From: Hyphomicrobiales bacterium
Lineage (GTDB): Bacteria > Pseudomonadota > Alphaproteobacteria > Rhizobiales > Rhizobiaceae
Length of the DNA: 45,097 nt
Direction: 5' to 3'
NCBI GenBank assembly: GCA_900472785.1
Contig: UCJH01000077.1
Location: forward strand, 2,491 to 47,587
Under the pieces are notes generated by a model. The model did no database searches. It had not been told where the DNA came from and was given only the letters and a program-made list of their open reading frames with translations. Below, piece by piece: positions 27,937-37,516 of the stretch (its first letter is position 1; the number at the start of each line of letters is the position of its first letter). Both the position numbers and the translations under genes were made by a program.

Positions 27937-29028
27937 ATGGGCGCCTATATTCTTCGGCGCCTGTTGCTGATGATCCCGACGATCGTCGGGATCATGGCGA
28001 TCTCCTTTGCCGTCATCCAGTTCGCGCCTGGTGGCCCGGTCGAACAGGTGATTGCCGACCTCACAGGCCAGAACCAGGGCGGTGACCGGCTCTCCGGCGG
28101 CGGTGGCGATCTGGCAGGCGGTGCGTTCAACGACGAGACCTCGTCGAAATATCGCGGCGCGCAGGGTCTCGATCCGGACTTCATCAAGAAACTCGAAAAG
28201 CAGTTCGGCTTCGACAAGCCGCCGCTTGAGCGCTTCGGCCAGATGATGTGGAACTACATCCGCTTCGATTTCGGCGAGAGCTTCTTCCGCAATACCTCGG
28301 TGATCGACCTGATCCTTGACAAGATGCCGGTCTCGATCTCGCTCGGCCTCTGGATCCTGTTGTTCTCCTACGTGATATCCATACCGCTCGGCATCAAGAA
28401 GGCGATCTCGGACGGATCGAGCTTCGACGTCTGGACGTCCGGCATCATCATCGTCGGCTATGCGGTGCCGGGCTTCCTGTTCGGCATCCTTTTGATCGTG
28501 CTCTTTGCCGGCGGCTCGTTCTTCGACTGGTTTCCGCTCCGCGGCATCGTCTCCGACAATTTTGCCCAGCTCAACTGGTGGCAGAAGATCCTCGACTATT
28601 TCTGGCACATGACGCTGCCGCTGATCACGCTCTTGTTGTCCGCCTTCGCGACGACGACGCTTCTGACGAAGAATTCCTTCATCGACGAGATCAAGAAGCA
28701 ATATGTCACCACCGCGCGCGCCAAGGGCCTGAACGACCGGCAGGTGCTCTATGGTCACGTCTTCCGCAACGCCATGCTGATCATCATCGCCGGCTTCCCG
28801 AGCGCCTTTATCTCGGCCTTTTTCACCGGTTCGCTGCTGACCGAATATATCTTCTCGCTCGATGGCCTCGGGCGTCTCGGTTATGATGCCGTGGTCAAAC
28901 GCGACTATCCGATCGTCTTTGCGACGCTGTACATCTTCTCGCTGATGGGCCTGCTCGTCGGGCTTCTCTCGGATCTGATCTATACATGGGTTGATCCGCG
29001 CATCGATTTCGAGCGGAGGGATGTCTGA
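27937..29028 (+). CDS. yejB: ABC transporter permease YejB
   Basis: An inner-membrane permease of 363 residues. The first helix is RRLLLMIPTIVGIMAISFAV, followed by a periplasmic loop. The coupling EAA-type loop is QYVTTARAKGLNDRQVLYGHVFRNAML, and the last helices end LIYTWVDPRIDFERRDV. A GGGAG site precedes ATG 27937. Its stop overlaps the yejE ATG by one base (TGATG), which supports translational coupling. Confidence 0.95.
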   Translation: MGAYILRRLLLMIPTIVGIMAISFAVIQFAPGGPVEQVIADLTGQNQGGDRLSGGGGDLAGGAFNDETSSKYRGAQGLDPDFIKKLEKQFGFDKPPLERFGQMMWNYIRFDFGESFFRNTSVIDLILDKMPVSISLGLWILLFSYVISIPLGIKKAISDGSSFDVWTSGIIIVGYAVPGFLFGILLIVLFAGGSFFDWFPLRGIVSDNFAQLNWWQKILDYFWHMTLPLITLLLSAFATTTLLTKNSFIDEIKKQYVTTARAKGLNDRQVLYGHVFRNAMLIIIAGFPSAFISAFFTGSLLTEYIFSLDGLGRLGYDAVVKRDYPIVFATLYIFSLMGLLVGLLSDLIYTWVDPRIDFERRDV

Positions 29029-30167
29029 TGACGGATATCGCAGTGTCCACCCCCGTGGTTGTGCCGAAGAAGGGGCTGCTCTCGCCGGTCAACAAGCGGC
29101 GCTGGCAGAATTTCAAGGCCAACCGGCGCGGCTACTGGTCGTTCTGGATCTTCATGGTGCTGTTCGGCCTCAGCCTCTGCGCCGAATTCATCGCCAACGA
29201 CCGGCCGGTCCTCGCCTCCTACAAGGGCGAAATCCTGATGCCGGTGTTAATTGATTATCCGGAGGAAAAATTTGGCGGATTTTATGCAGTTACAGATTAT
29301 GGCTCCGATCTTATCCGCGACGAGATCAATGCTAATGGCTGGATGATCTGGCCGCCGATCCGCTATTCCTACCAGAGCGCCAATTCCAACATCCCCCATT
29401 CGGCCCCGACCGCGCCCTTCTGGATGATGAACGAGACCGAGCGCTGCTCGGCCTATCCGTTGGGCAACGAGGATCCGGGTTGCACGCTCGGCAATCTCAA
29501 CTGGCTGGGTACGGACAGCCAGGCTCGTGACGTGATGGCGCGGATGGTCTACGGTTTCCGCATCTCGGTCCTGTTCGGCTTGGCGCTCACCATCGCCTCC
29601 GCCGTCGTCGGCGTTTCGGCCGGTGCCGTACAGGGGTATTTCGGTGGCTGGACCGACCTGCTGATGCAGCGTTTCATCGAAATCTGGTCGTCGATGCCGG
29701 TGCTTTATATCCTGCTGATCATCGCTGCCATCCTGCCGCCCGGCTTCTTCGTGCTGCTCGGCATCATGCTCCTGTTCTCCTGGGTCGGCTTCGTCGGCAT
29801 CGTGCGGGCGGAGTTTCTGCGCGCCCGCAATTTCGAATATGTCCGGGCCGCGCGCGCACTCGGCGTCGGCAATGCCACGATCATGTGGCGGCATCTTTTG
29901 CCGAACGCGATGGTGGCGACCTTGACCTTCCTGCCCTTCATCCTGTCCGGCTCGATCACCACGCTGACCTCGCTCGATTTTCTCGGCTTCGGCATGCCCC
30001 CCGGTTCGCCGTCGCTGGGCGAACTGATCAGCCAGGGCAAGTCAAACCTGCAGGCCCCCTGGCTCGGCCTCACGGCTTTCGTCGTCATGTCGGTGATGCT
30101 GTCGCTCCTGATCTTCATCGGCGAAGCCGCCCGCGACGCGTTTGATCCAAGGAAGACCTTCCGGTGA
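29028..30167 (+). CDS. yejE: ABC transporter permease YejE
   Basis: The second permease of the importer, 379 residues, with an N-terminal helix (SFWIFMVLFGLSLCAEF) and a large periplasmic domain with IRYSYQSANSNIPHSAPTAPFW. The membrane domain follows, with the EAA loop EYVRAARALGVGNATIMWRHLLPNAMVA. About 90 bases near 29246-29340 use AT-rich codons unlike the rest of the gene, although the protein reads well. After its stop, a toxin-antitoxin pair intervenes before yejF. Confidence 0.95.
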   Translation: MTDIAVSTPVVVPKKGLLSPVNKRRWQNFKANRRGYWSFWIFMVLFGLSLCAEFIANDRPVLASYKGEILMPVLIDYPEEKFGGFYAVTDYGSDLIRDEINANGWMIWPPIRYSYQSANSNIPHSAPTAPFWMMNETERCSAYPLGNEDPGCTLGNLNWLGTDSQARDVMARMVYGFRISVLFGLALTIASAVVGVSAGAVQGYFGGWTDLLMQRFIEIWSSMPVLYILLIIAAILPPGFFVLLGIMLLFSWVGFVGIVRAEFLRARNFEYVRAARALGVGNATIMWRHLLPNAMVATLTFLPFILSGSITTLTSLDFLGFGMPPGSPSLGELISQGKSNLQAPWLGLTAFVVMSVMLSLLIFIGEAARDAFDPRKTFR

Positions 30168-30233
30168 AAAACTCGCAATTTAGGACCGTTCGCGTTAATC
30201 TTCTTTTTGAAGGCAAAAGGTGAGATGCCACTC

Positions 30234-30533
30234 ATGAACAAGATTACATTCGAGCACTATCCAGCTTCGAGACTTCCGGAGGATCTTCGAGAAGGCCTGG
30301 AAAAAAACGCCACTGTGCGTATCGTGATCGAGGAGGAAACGACAGATAGGCAAACAGAGGAAGATGAGCTTTTTCCCGGTTTCAAAGATTTCCCCAAGGT
30401 CGATCTCAAGCCGATGACCGTGGAGGATTTGAGCGAGTCGATAAAGCGCATAAGAGCTGAGAATCGGACTTCAGTCTCGATGGAGGAAGCGGTTTCTCGA
30501 ATTCGAACCTTGAGAGACGAGTGGGACGATTGA
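30234..30533 (+). CDS. Putative antitoxin of a PIN-domain toxin-antitoxin pair
   Basis: A 99-residue acidic protein just before and overlapping a PIN-toxin gene, hence inferred to be its antitoxin. The sequence MNKITFEHYPASRLPEDLRE opens it. A long acidic middle (IVIEEETTD, EEDELFPGF) and a helical C-terminus (SMEEAVSRIRTLRDEWDD) follow, the latter probably binding the toxin. I recognise no clear DNA-binding fold. The ATG at 30234 has AAGGTGAG about 9 bases upstream; ATG 30225 in the same frame is possible. Base composition is AT-richer than the neighbouring yej genes. Confidence 0.65.
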   Translation: MNKITFEHYPASRLPEDLREGLEKNATVRIVIEEETTDRQTEEDELFPGFKDFPKVDLKPMTVEDLSESIKRIRAENRTSVSMEEAVSRIRTLRDEWDD

Positions 30534-31036
30534 TACAGGTTGATGGCCGCATTTATCTCGATACCAACATTTTCATCGCAGCTTATGAATGGAAGGATGA
30601 AATCGCTGATCATCTTTTCAAGCTGCTAACGGCTAAACGCTTCGGTGGGCCAACATTCGTATCGAGCCAATTGACATTGGCTGAGCTATTGGTTTCGCCT
30701 TACAGACGAAAAGACGAAGGGCTGATCGGAACTTATGAACGGCTTTTCGTTAAGAGTGATTGGTTGAATGTTTTACCCGTCACCCGATCGACACTTCGAT
30801 ATGCTGCTATCCTTCGGGCGGATTATCGCGGAATGAAATTGCCTGATGCGATTCATCTTTCTACCGCTATCGGCGCGAACTGCTCGCACTTCCTATCGGG
30901 CGACCAAGGTATAAAGGGTGAGTATAATCTTCGGCTGCCCTTTCATGGAGAAACCGATCAGGAATCGTCTGCCCTTATTGTTATCCGCCCCGACGTCCCA
31001 ACACTCACCTCCCTCCTGAAAAGCCTTGCGCCATGA
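30521..31036 (+). CDS. PIN-domain toxin (VapC-like ribonuclease)
   Basis: A 171-residue PIN-fold protein, likely a Mg-dependent RNase toxin. The four acidic positions are visible: IYLDTNIFIAAYE (Asp), LTLAELLVSPYRR (Glu), KLPDAIHLSTAIG (Asp) and CSHFLSGDQGI (Asp). The GTG start at 30521 overlaps the antitoxin by 13 bases, the usual arrangement for coupled translation. The stop TGA overlaps the yejF ATG. Two lines counted by eye in this module are about 42% GC, against about 62% in yejF, and the last 20 or so codons are richer in GC again. Probably acquired. Confidence 0.78.
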   Translation: MGRLIQVDGRIYLDTNIFIAAYEWKDEIADHLFKLLTAKRFGGPTFVSSQLTLAELLVSPYRRKDEGLIGTYERLFVKSDWLNVLPVTRSTLRYAAILRADYRGMKLPDAIHLSTAIGANCSHFLSGDQGIKGEYNLRLPFHGETDQESSALIVIRPDVPTLTSLLKSLAP

Positions 31037-32661
31037 CAGACACGCTCCTTTCCGTCCGCGATCTTTCCGTCGCCTTCCACCAGGGCGGCAATACATCGCT
31101 GGCGGTTGATCGCGTCTCCTTTGACATCAAACGTGGAGAGGTCGTCGCTCTGGTCGGGGAGTCCGGATCGGGCAAATCGGTATCGGCCAATTCGATCCTG
31201 AAGCTTCTGCCCTATCCGGCGGCAAGCCATCCGGGCGGTCAGATCCTGTTCAACGGCAAGGACCTGATGACGGCATCGGATGCGGAACTGCGCCATGTGC
31301 GTGGCAACGACATCACGATGATCTTCCAGGAGCCGATGACTTCGCTCAATCCGCTGCATTCGATCGAGCGGCAGATCGCCGAAATCCTTGATCTGCACCA
31401 GGATATGAAGGGACCGGCAGCACGCGCGCGAGTGCTGGAACTGCTGCACCAGGTCGGCATCCGCGAGCCGGAAAAGCGGCTCCCCGCCTATCCGCACGAA
31501 TTGTCCGGCGGGCAGCGGCAGCGTGTCATGATCGCCATGGCGCTCGCCAACCGTCCGGAATTGCTGATCGCCGACGAGCCGACGACGGCCCTCGACGTCA
31601 CCGTGCAGGCGCAGATCCTCGAACTCCTGAAAAAGCTCAAGGACGAGCATGGCATGTCCATGCTGTTCATCACCCATGATCTCGGCATCGTCCGCAAGAT
31701 CGCCGATCGCGTCTGCGTCATGACCAAGGGAAAGATCGTCGAGACCGGACCGACGGCGGAAATTTTCGCCAATCCGCAGCATGCCTATACGCGCCATCTT
31801 CTGGCTTCCGAGCCGAAGGGGTCACCACCGGTGTCCGATACGTCGAAGCCGGTGGTGATGCAGGCCGACGACATCAAGGTCTGGTTTCCGATCAAGGCCG
31901 GCTTCCTGCGCAAGGTCGTGGATCACGTCAAGGCGGTCGACGGCATCGACCTTACCCTGCGCGCCGGCCAGACGCTGGGCGTCGTCGGCGAATCGGGATC
32001 GGGCAAGACGACACTCGGGCTCGCGCTGACGCGGCTGATTTCGTCGGAGGGCCGGATCAGTTTCATCGGCAACGACATCAACGGTTTCACGTTCCAGCAG
32101 ATGCGGCCGTTCCGCAACCGCATGCAGGTGGTGTTCCAGGACCCCTATGGCTCGCTTAGCCCGCGCATGGTGGTCGCCGACATCGTCGCCGAAGGCCTGC
32201 GCATCCACGAGCCCTCGCTGTCGGAAAGTGACAGGGACGCCCGCGTTGCGGAGGCGATCGAGGAGGTCGGTCTCGATCCCTCAACCCGGTGGCGCTACCC
32301 GCATGAGTTTTCCGGCGGCCAACGGCAGCGCATCGCAATTGCGCGCGCCATGGTTTTGAAACCGCAATTCGTCATGCTCGACGAACCGACCTCCGCGCTC
32401 GACATGAGCGTGCAGGCGCAGGTGGTCGATCTTTTGCGGGAGTTGCAGGCCAAGCACGCGCTTGCCTATCTGTTCATCAGCCACGATCTGAAGGTCGTTC
32501 GGGCCTTGGCCAACGACATGATCGTCATGCGTCAGGGCAAGGTGGTGGAGCAGGGACCGTCGGAACGCATCTTCACCGCCCCGCAGGAAGAATACACCAA
32601 GGCCCTGATGGCCGCGGCCTTCGACATGAAGGCGGTCAACGTGCCTGCCGTAAATCAGTAG
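31033..32661 (+). CDS. yejF: ABC transporter ATP-binding protein YejF (double ATPase)
   Basis: Both ATPase domains of the Yej importer in one 542-residue chain. Domain 1 has Walker [10 protein letters not shown] (about residue 39) and the signature [16 protein letters not shown]. Domain 2 has [11 protein letters not shown] (about 320) and [15 protein letters not shown]. Walker B motifs [12 protein letters not shown] and [12 protein letters not shown] follow each. The ATG at 31033 overlaps the toxin stop (ATGA). It would normally be directly downstream of yejE. Confidence 0.95.
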   Translation: MTDTLLSVRDLSVAFHQGGNTSLAVDRVSFDIKRGEVVALVGESGSGKSVSANSILKLLPYPAASHPGGQILFNGKDLMTASDAELRHVRGNDITMIFQEPMTSLNPLHSIERQIAEILDLHQDMKGPAARARVLELLHQVGIREPEKRLPAYPHELSGGQRQRVMIAMALANRPELLIADEPTTALDVTVQAQILELLKKLKDEHGMSMLFITHDLGIVRKIADRVCVMTKGKIVETGPTAEIFANPQHAYTRHLLASEPKGSPPVSDTSKPVVMQADDIKVWFPIKAGFLRKVVDHVKAVDGIDLTLRAGQTLGVVGESGSGKTTLGLALTRLISSEGRISFIGNDINGFTFQQMRPFRNRMQVVFQDPYGSLSPRMVVADIVAEGLRIHEPSLSESDRDARVAEAIEEVGLDPSTRWRYPHEFSGGQRQRIAIARAMVLKPQFVMLDEPTSALDMSVQAQVVDLLRELQAKHALAYLFISHDLKVVRALANDMIVMRQGKVVEQGPSERIFTAPQEEYTKALMAAAFDMKAVNVPAVNQ

Positions 32662-32672
32662 AGTTGAAGCGC

Positions 32673-33632
32673 ATGCCTGAGAAAAGCCCCGTCATTGTCG
32701 ACCTGAAATTCATTCCCCGCGAGGTCGAGGATGGCCTGAGAGGCGCCTTTGCCGGCCGCGAGGTCATCAATCTCGCCGATCCCGTGCACAAGGGCCGCGA
32801 TCTTTCGGGCATTTCCTATGCCGCGGTCTGGAAATCCGATCCCGATCTCTTTACCCGCGCTCCGGACCTGAAAGTGGTTTTTTCGGGCGGTGCCGGTGTC
32901 GATCACGTGCTGACGCTGCCGGGCCTTCCGGATGTGCCGCTGGTGCGTTTCGTCGATCGCAGCCTGACGACGCGCATGAGCGAATGGATCGTCCTGCAAT
33001 GCCTGCTGCATCTGCGCCAACATCGTGCTTACGAAAAGCAGGCCCGGGCCCATGTCTGGGAAGACCTCAGCCAGCCTGAGGCGGCGGACGTCACGGTCGG
33101 GGTCATGGGGCTCGGCGTGCTCGGGCAGGATGCGATCCGCAAGCTGCAGGTCATGGGCTTCCGGACGATCGGCTGGTCCCGTTCGGCAAAGTCGATCGAA
33201 GGGGCGGAAACCTTCGATGGTGCGCAGCTCGATGCTTTTCTGGGAAAGACGGATTTCCTCGTCGGCCTTTTGCCGCTGACCGCGGAGACAAAGGGCATTT
33301 TCAATGCGCAGCTGTTTTCAAAATTGAGCCGCAATGGGCCGTTCGGTGCCCCGGTGTTCATCAATGGCGGTCGCGGCGGCAGCCAGGTGGGAACGGATAT
33401 CGTTGCGGCATTACAGGACGGCACGCTGGGCGGTGCCTCGCTCGATGTTTTCGAACAGGAGCCCCTATCGGCCCACAGTCCGTTCTGGGATATGGACACT
33501 GTCTATGTCACGCCGCATGTCGCAGCCTCGTCAGATGTCAAAGCGCTGTTTGCCCATGTCGAGCAGCAGATCGATCGCTTCGAGAGCGGCTTGCCGTTGC
33601 AGCATCTTGTGGATCGCAAAGCCGGCTATTGA
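32673..33632 (+). CDS. ghrA: Glyoxylate/hydroxypyruvate reductase A
   Basis: A D-2-hydroxyacid dehydrogenase of the GhrA subgroup that reduces glyoxylate and hydroxypyruvate. The subgroup-specific GGAGVDHVL and RFVDRSLTTRMSEWIVLQ occur early, followed by the Rossmann motif VMGLGVLGQDA, INGGRGGSQV, SLDVFEQEPL and the catalytic His in TPHVAASSD. ATG 32673 gives 319 residues; TTG 32664 is the only upstream choice. It is 11 bases after yejF and may be co-transcribed, though no functional link is evident. Confidence 0.93.
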   Translation: MPEKSPVIVDLKFIPREVEDGLRGAFAGREVINLADPVHKGRDLSGISYAAVWKSDPDLFTRAPDLKVVFSGGAGVDHVLTLPGLPDVPLVRFVDRSLTTRMSEWIVLQCLLHLRQHRAYEKQARAHVWEDLSQPEAADVTVGVMGLGVLGQDAIRKLQVMGFRTIGWSRSAKSIEGAETFDGAQLDAFLGKTDFLVGLLPLTAETKGIFNAQLFSKLSRNGPFGAPVFINGGRGGSQVGTDIVAALQDGTLGGASLDVFEQEPLSAHSPFWDMDTVYVTPHVAASSDVKALFAHVEQQIDRFESGLPLQHLVDRKAGY

Positions 33633-33642
33633 TTAGACGACC

Positions 33643-34497
33643 TCAGGGCCGGCGATATCCGGTCGGCTGGTTGTAGAGCCAGCCGATCCGCTCGATCGCC
33701 TCGTCCAGCCCCTCATGCGAGACCGTCATCGTGTGGCCGTTGGCATGCAGAAGGGTTTTTTCGTCTTCCATGATTGCCGCATGGCCCTTCCAGAAAACCA
33801 GATCGCCGCGTCGCAGTTCATCGCGTGTGATTTCAGTGCCGAGGTCCCTGGCCTGCATATCCGCGTCGCGCGGCACCTTCCTTCCGGTCATCATCATCGA
33901 CAGTTGCACAAGGCCGGAGCAGTCGATGCCGAAGCCCGAGCGGCCGCCCCACAGGTAGGGCGTCTCGAGAAAGCGGGCCGCAACACTCACATAGTCGCCC
34001 GCAAGCGGGGCCGAAACCTCCGCGCAATGATTGGCGATCACCGCCTCGCCGCTTTCGAGAAGGAAATAGCGTGTGCCGCGCGTATCGCGCTGGTCGACGA
34101 CGGCGATGCGGTTGCCCATGGAGAGCGCCTGGACCGTCGGGCATTTCAGGTCCGGGCCGGAATAGAGGAAAGTGCGGGGTGCGGTAACGATATGCGTGAG
34201 GCTGCGAACCACCGGCGAGACGGCATAGTCCGGAACATAACCGACATAGCCGTCGAAATCGGCCTTGACCCAGGCCCATCCGGCATCCGTATCAAGGACA
34301 CGCACCGTCTCGCCGAGCAGCAGTTCGGTATCCGTGCCGCATTCCAGTTCCGGCCGGGCGCGCAGTTGCACCACGGGCACGCAGACAAGCGCCGGCGAAC
34401 CGGTGACATAGTTGCTCGCCTCGACGATGCCGCGAAGGCGCTCCTCGGCGAGATCGGAACGGTAGGCATTCAGCCGGCGGTCGGGAAGATCTGACAT
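33643..34497 (-). CDS. NlpC/P60 family peptidase with bacterial SH3 domains
   Basis: A 284-residue putative cell-wall endopeptidase. Residues about 50-160 form SH3-like repeats (VVQLRARPE, DGYVGYVPDY). The C-terminal NlpC/P60 domain has the catalytic Cys in GIDCSGLVQLSM and the His in GHAAIMEDEKTLLHAN. It lacks an obvious signal peptide, so it may act on recycled peptides in the cytosol, or export may be non-classical. It follows the MarR gene by 6 bases on the same strand and is probably co-transcribed. Confidence 0.9.
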   Translation of the reverse strand: MSDLPDRRLNAYRSDLAEERLRGIVEASNYVTGSPALVCVPVVQLRARPELECGTDTELLLGETVRVLDTDAGWAWVKADFDGYVGYVPDYAVSPVVRSLTHIVTAPRTFLYSGPDLKCPTVQALSMGNRIAVVDQRDTRGTRYFLLESGEAVIANHCAEVSAPLAGDYVSVAARFLETPYLWGGRSGFGIDCSGLVQLSMMMTGRKVPRDADMQARDLGTEITRDELRRGDLVFWKGHAAIMEDEKTLLHANGHTMTVSHEGLDEAIERIGWLYNQPTGYRRP

Positions 34498-34503
34498 CGG
34501 TCC

Positions 34504-34854
34504 TCAAATAGGCAGCTTGCGTCCCTGATCAATGATCAGATCGCCGAGTTTTTCAAGATAGAGTGCGCCATCGACGGTGCGCCTGATGATGACATTACGC
34601 TTGTCGCGCTCGTCGCGCACCCGCGTCACCAGCCCCAGATCGCCCATCGTGTCGAGCGCGCGGGTAATCACCGGTTTTGTCACGCCAAGGATATTGGCCA
34701 ATCCGCGGACCGTGTGCGGCGGCGGCACGAGATAAATCTGCAGGAGGATCGAAATCTGCCGGAGCGTCAGATCGCGCTTGTCGACGCGCACCTGTTCCAG
34801 CGATACGGCATGCCAGAGGCCAAGGGCCTGGGAGGGGGACAGTTCGACCGGCAA
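34504..34854 (-). CDS. MarR family winged-helix regulator
   Basis: A small winged-helix protein of about 116 residues: QISILLQIYLVPPPHTVRGLANILGVTKPVITRALDTMGDLGLVTRVRDERDKR shows the recognition helix and the basic wing, here cited as positions roughly 38-90. The start is probably TTG 34854, which has AGGAG six bases upstream; the frame continues to another TTG at 34872 with no better signal. It is probably co-transcribed with the NlpC/P60 gene and may regulate it, as inferred from adjacency. Confidence 0.8.
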   Translation of the reverse strand: MPVELSPSQALGLWHAVSLEQVRVDKRDLTLRQISILLQIYLVPPPHTVRGLANILGVTKPVITRALDTMGDLGLVTRVRDERDKRNVIIRRTVDGALYLEKLGDLIIDQGRKLPI

Positions 34855-34929
34855 GGCGCACTCCTGACGCAACGATGCTGCCAGACTAGTCCCGGATCGT
34901 TACGTAAGCGTTTCGATTTGCGCAGATAT

Positions 34930-35520
34930 TCAGATCCGTCGAAGCGCCTGCCGGATCCGGTCCAGATGCGCCTTGCGCCGATCGTCATCGATACGGTCCA
35001 TATCGTGCAGCGTAAGCATCCTGAAATGGAGGTTTTTTGCGCAGAATGCGGCGATCCCCCGCTTCAACAGCCGGCGCACCGGATTGCCCATGTAGAGGTG
35101 CACCACCCACCACGGCGATCCTGTTGTGGTCAGCGCCCAGAACAGCCTGATATTGGTCAGCTTCGGCACGATGCGGCCGCCGGATTGCTCGTGATCGAAG
35201 GCGATCCCTGGGGCAAAGACCCTGTCGAAAAATCCTTTCAGGATCGCCGGAAAATTGAACCACCATTGCGGAAAAACGAGGATCAGCCCCTCGGCCGTCT
35301 TGAGCCGGGCGGCGATCTCGGACACGGCCGAGGCATCGTAGGGCACGTCGAAATAGCCGTTCCGCTCGGCCTCGGTGAGGCGCGGGTCGAAATTCTCCTT
35401 ATAAAGGTCCAGCAGGTCGACGCTGTGGCCGCCTGCCTCCAGCGTCTCTCGGGCGGTGCGGGCGACGGCGGCGGCGAAACTGTCCGGCAGCGGATGGGCA
35501 AGGACCATCAGGATGCGCAT
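34930..35520 (-). CDS. NAD(P)H-dependent quinone oxidoreductase (flavodoxin fold)
   Basis: A 196-residue FMN/FAD-dependent flavodoxin-like protein. The start [18 protein letters not shown] is typical of the KefF/MdaB/NQO group. The LVFPQWWFNFPAILKGFFDRVFAPG motif (about residues 80-105, cited in part: PQWWFNFPAILKGFFDRV) is diagnostic. It probably reduces quinones to limit oxidative stress. The ATG at 35520 overlaps the stop of xseA by one base, so it is translationally coupled to xseA. Confidence 0.88.
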   Translation of the reverse strand: MRILMVLAHPLPDSFAAAVARTARETLEAGGHSVDLLDLYKENFDPRLTEAERNGYFDVPYDASAVSEIAARLKTAEGLILVFPQWWFNFPAILKGFFDRVFAPGIAFDHEQSGGRIVPKLTNIRLFWALTTTGSPWWVVHLYMGNPVRRLLKRGIAAFCAKNLHFRMLTLHDMDRIDDDRRKAHLDRIRQALRRI

Positions 35521-37115
35521 CAGAACAGGCTGCCCTGTTTCGGCGGCGCAGCCGGTGCCGGCTTGTCCGCGCGTTTCCGGGGCTGTGGTGGCTGCGGCGG
35601 CATGGCACCGCCGTCGCCCGTCACGGCATCAACGCTGCCGTCGGCGAATTCGAGCGAGATCGCCATGCCCTTACTGAGGGCAGCTGCCTCCTTCACCGGC
35701 ATGCCGGCGTCATCGCGGACCAGCGCATAACCGCGCTTCAGAACATTGCGATAGGACAGCGACTGCAGGATGCGGTCGTGGGCCGCCACGGCGCTGCGCC
35801 GGCGACGGGTATCGGACATGATCGCCTTGTCGGCGCGGGCGGCAAGGCCGGCAAGACGATCCTGCGCGCGGTGGATCTGCCCGGAAAGACGCGCGGGCAA
35901 GGCGCGCAGCGATGCGTCCGCGGTCGATATCCGGCTCCGGTTTCGTTGCAGCAGGCGTTCGATGATGCGTTCCGCGCGGATCATCCGGTCGGCAAGCCGC
36001 TGGCGTCGGTCGCTGAGCCGGCTCGACAGCATGTCGGGCCGCAGATGGAGCGCGGTGCGCTCGAACTGACGGCGCTTGTTGGCGGTGTTCATGGTCAGGC
36101 CGCGTCCGAGGCCGGCCGATGCCTCGTCGAAGCGGCGGCGCGGCAGGGCGAGCAGTTGGTCGAGCGAGGGCAGGGCACGGGCCAAAGCGCGCAGGTCCTG
36201 CCGCCGTCCATCCATCCGCCGGGTCATCGCGGCCTTCAGCCGTGCCGAAAGCCCGGACACCGTGGCCTCGAGGTCCGCCTTCACCGGCACGGCCATCTCG
36301 GCGGCCCCGGTCGGCGTCGGCGCCCGTTGGTCGCTTGCGTGGTCGATCAGCGTCCAGTCGGTCTCGTGGCCGACGGCGGAGATCAAGGGAATGTCGGAGG
36401 CGGCCGCGGCGCGTACCACCGCCTCGTCGTTAAAGCTCCAGAGATCCTCGAGACTGCCGCCGCCGCGCGCCACGATCAGAACGTCCGGCCGTGCGATCGC
36501 GCCGTCGGGTTCGAACGCATTGAAGCCCTCGATGGCCGCCGCCACCTCGTTGCCGGAGCCCTCGCCCTGGACGCGCACGGGCCAGACGATGACATGCACG
36601 GGGAAGCGGTCGGCGATCCGGTGCAGGATATCGCGGATGACGGCGCCGGTCGGCGAGGTGATGACGCCGATGACCTTCGGCATGTAGGGCAGCAACTGCT
36701 TGCGCGCCGCATCGAACAGGCCTTCGGCCGCGAGCTTGCGCTTTCGCTCCTCGATCAGCGCCATCAGCGCGCCGGCCCCGGCCGGTTCCAGCGTCTCGAT
36801 GACGATCTGATATTTGGAGGAACCGGGGAAGGTGGTGACCTTGCCGGTTGCGATCACCTCCATGCCCTCTTCGGGCCGGAACTTCAGCCGCCCCATCGTG
36901 CCCTTCCAGACGACCGCGTCGATGCGCGCCTTGTCGTCCTTCAGCGCAAAATAGGCATGACCCGAGGAATGCGGGCCACGATATCCGGAGATTTCGCCGC
37001 GCACGCGCACCTGGTCGAAGGCCTGTTCGACCGTCCGCTTGATCGAGCCGGACAGTTCAGAGACCGAATATTCGGTGAGATTGCTGGGCGAATCTGTGTC
37101 GAAGAAGGAACTCAT
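35520..37115 (-). CDS. xseA: Exodeoxyribonuclease VII large subunit
   Basis: The catalytic large subunit of Exo VII, a DNA single-strand exonuclease. The N-terminal OB-fold has [19 protein letters not shown]. The central catalytic domain shows [36 protein letters not shown] and [14 protein letters not shown] long coiled-coil (residues about 280-460) and a basic C-terminus follow. At 531 residues it is longer than the E. coli protein because of the C-terminal tail after 490. The small subunit xseB is not in the window. Confidence 0.95.
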   Translation of the reverse strand: MSSFFDTDSPSNLTEYSVSELSGSIKRTVEQAFDQVRVRGEISGYRGPHSSGHAYFALKDDKARIDAVVWKGTMGRLKFRPEEGMEVIATGKVTTFPGSSKYQIVIETLEPAGAGALMALIEERKRKLAAEGLFDAARKQLLPYMPKVIGVITSPTGAVIRDILHRIADRFPVHVIVWPVRVQGEGSGNEVAAAIEGFNAFEPDGAIARPDVLIVARGGGSLEDLWSFNDEAVVRAAAASDIPLISAVGHETDWTLIDHASDQRAPTPTGAAEMAVPVKADLEATVSGLSARLKAAMTRRMDGRRQDLRALARALPSLDQLLALPRRRFDEASAGLGRGLTMNTANKRRQFERTALHLRPDMLSSRLSDRRQRLADRMIRAERIIERLLQRNRSRISTADASLRALPARLSGQIHRAQDRLAGLAARADKAIMSDTRRRRSAVAAHDRILQSLSYRNVLKRGYALVRDDAGMPVKEAAALSKGMAISLEFADGSVDAVTGDGGAMPPQPPQPRKRADKPAPAAPPKQGSLF

Positions 37116-37252
37116 ATTTCCACTTTGCCGCTTTCATCCGCCGATTGCCAGTCTCCGGCGCATGCCCTCAACAGGCCTTTCTTCATCCCCGTTCGTCCCC
37201 GCCTATCGGCGCGGGTGCATCATGGTGCATCGTCAACCCAAGAGGACTTCCG

Positions 37253-37516
37253 ATGCCCGACCGCTTCTCCAGCAACATCCCCTCGCTCACCAGCCCCGCG
37301 ACCCATGCCTTTGCCATCGCCCCGAACGATACGACGGACCTTTCCGAGGTGACCCGTGCCGTCTATATCGGCGGCGGCGGCGCGCTTGCCGTGCGCATGC
37401 TTTCGGGCCAGACCGTAACCTTTTCCGGCGCGACAGGCGGCAGCACGCTGCCTTTGCGTGTCGATCGCGTGCTGGCGACGGGGACGACGGCAACCGGCAT
37501 CGTGGGGCTCGTCTGA
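37253..37516 (+). CDS. Spike base protein, RCAP_Rcc01079 family (GTA head-spike base, GhsA-like)
   Basis: An 87-residue protein of the spike-base family named for Rhodobacter capsulatus Rcc01079, the base of the gene transfer agent head spike. The sequence has the family layout: THAFAIAPNDTTDLSEVTR, YIGGGGALAVRMLSGQTVTF and a C-terminal LPLRVDRVLATGTTATGIVGL. The ATG at 37253 has AGAGGA at a good distance. The stop overlaps the next ATG by one base (TGATG), so it is coupled to the fibre-like gene. Assignment rests on pattern memory of the family, not a search. Confidence 0.8.
   Translation: MPDRFSSNIPSLTSPATHAFAIAPNDTTDLSEVTRAVYIGGGGALAVRMLSGQTVTFSGATGGSTLPLRVDRVLATGTTATGIVGLV

Noticed and set aside
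27731..27937. 68-codon frame in the yejA-yejB gap
   Set aside because: It starts inside yejA and its product has no plausible composition or ribosome-binding site.
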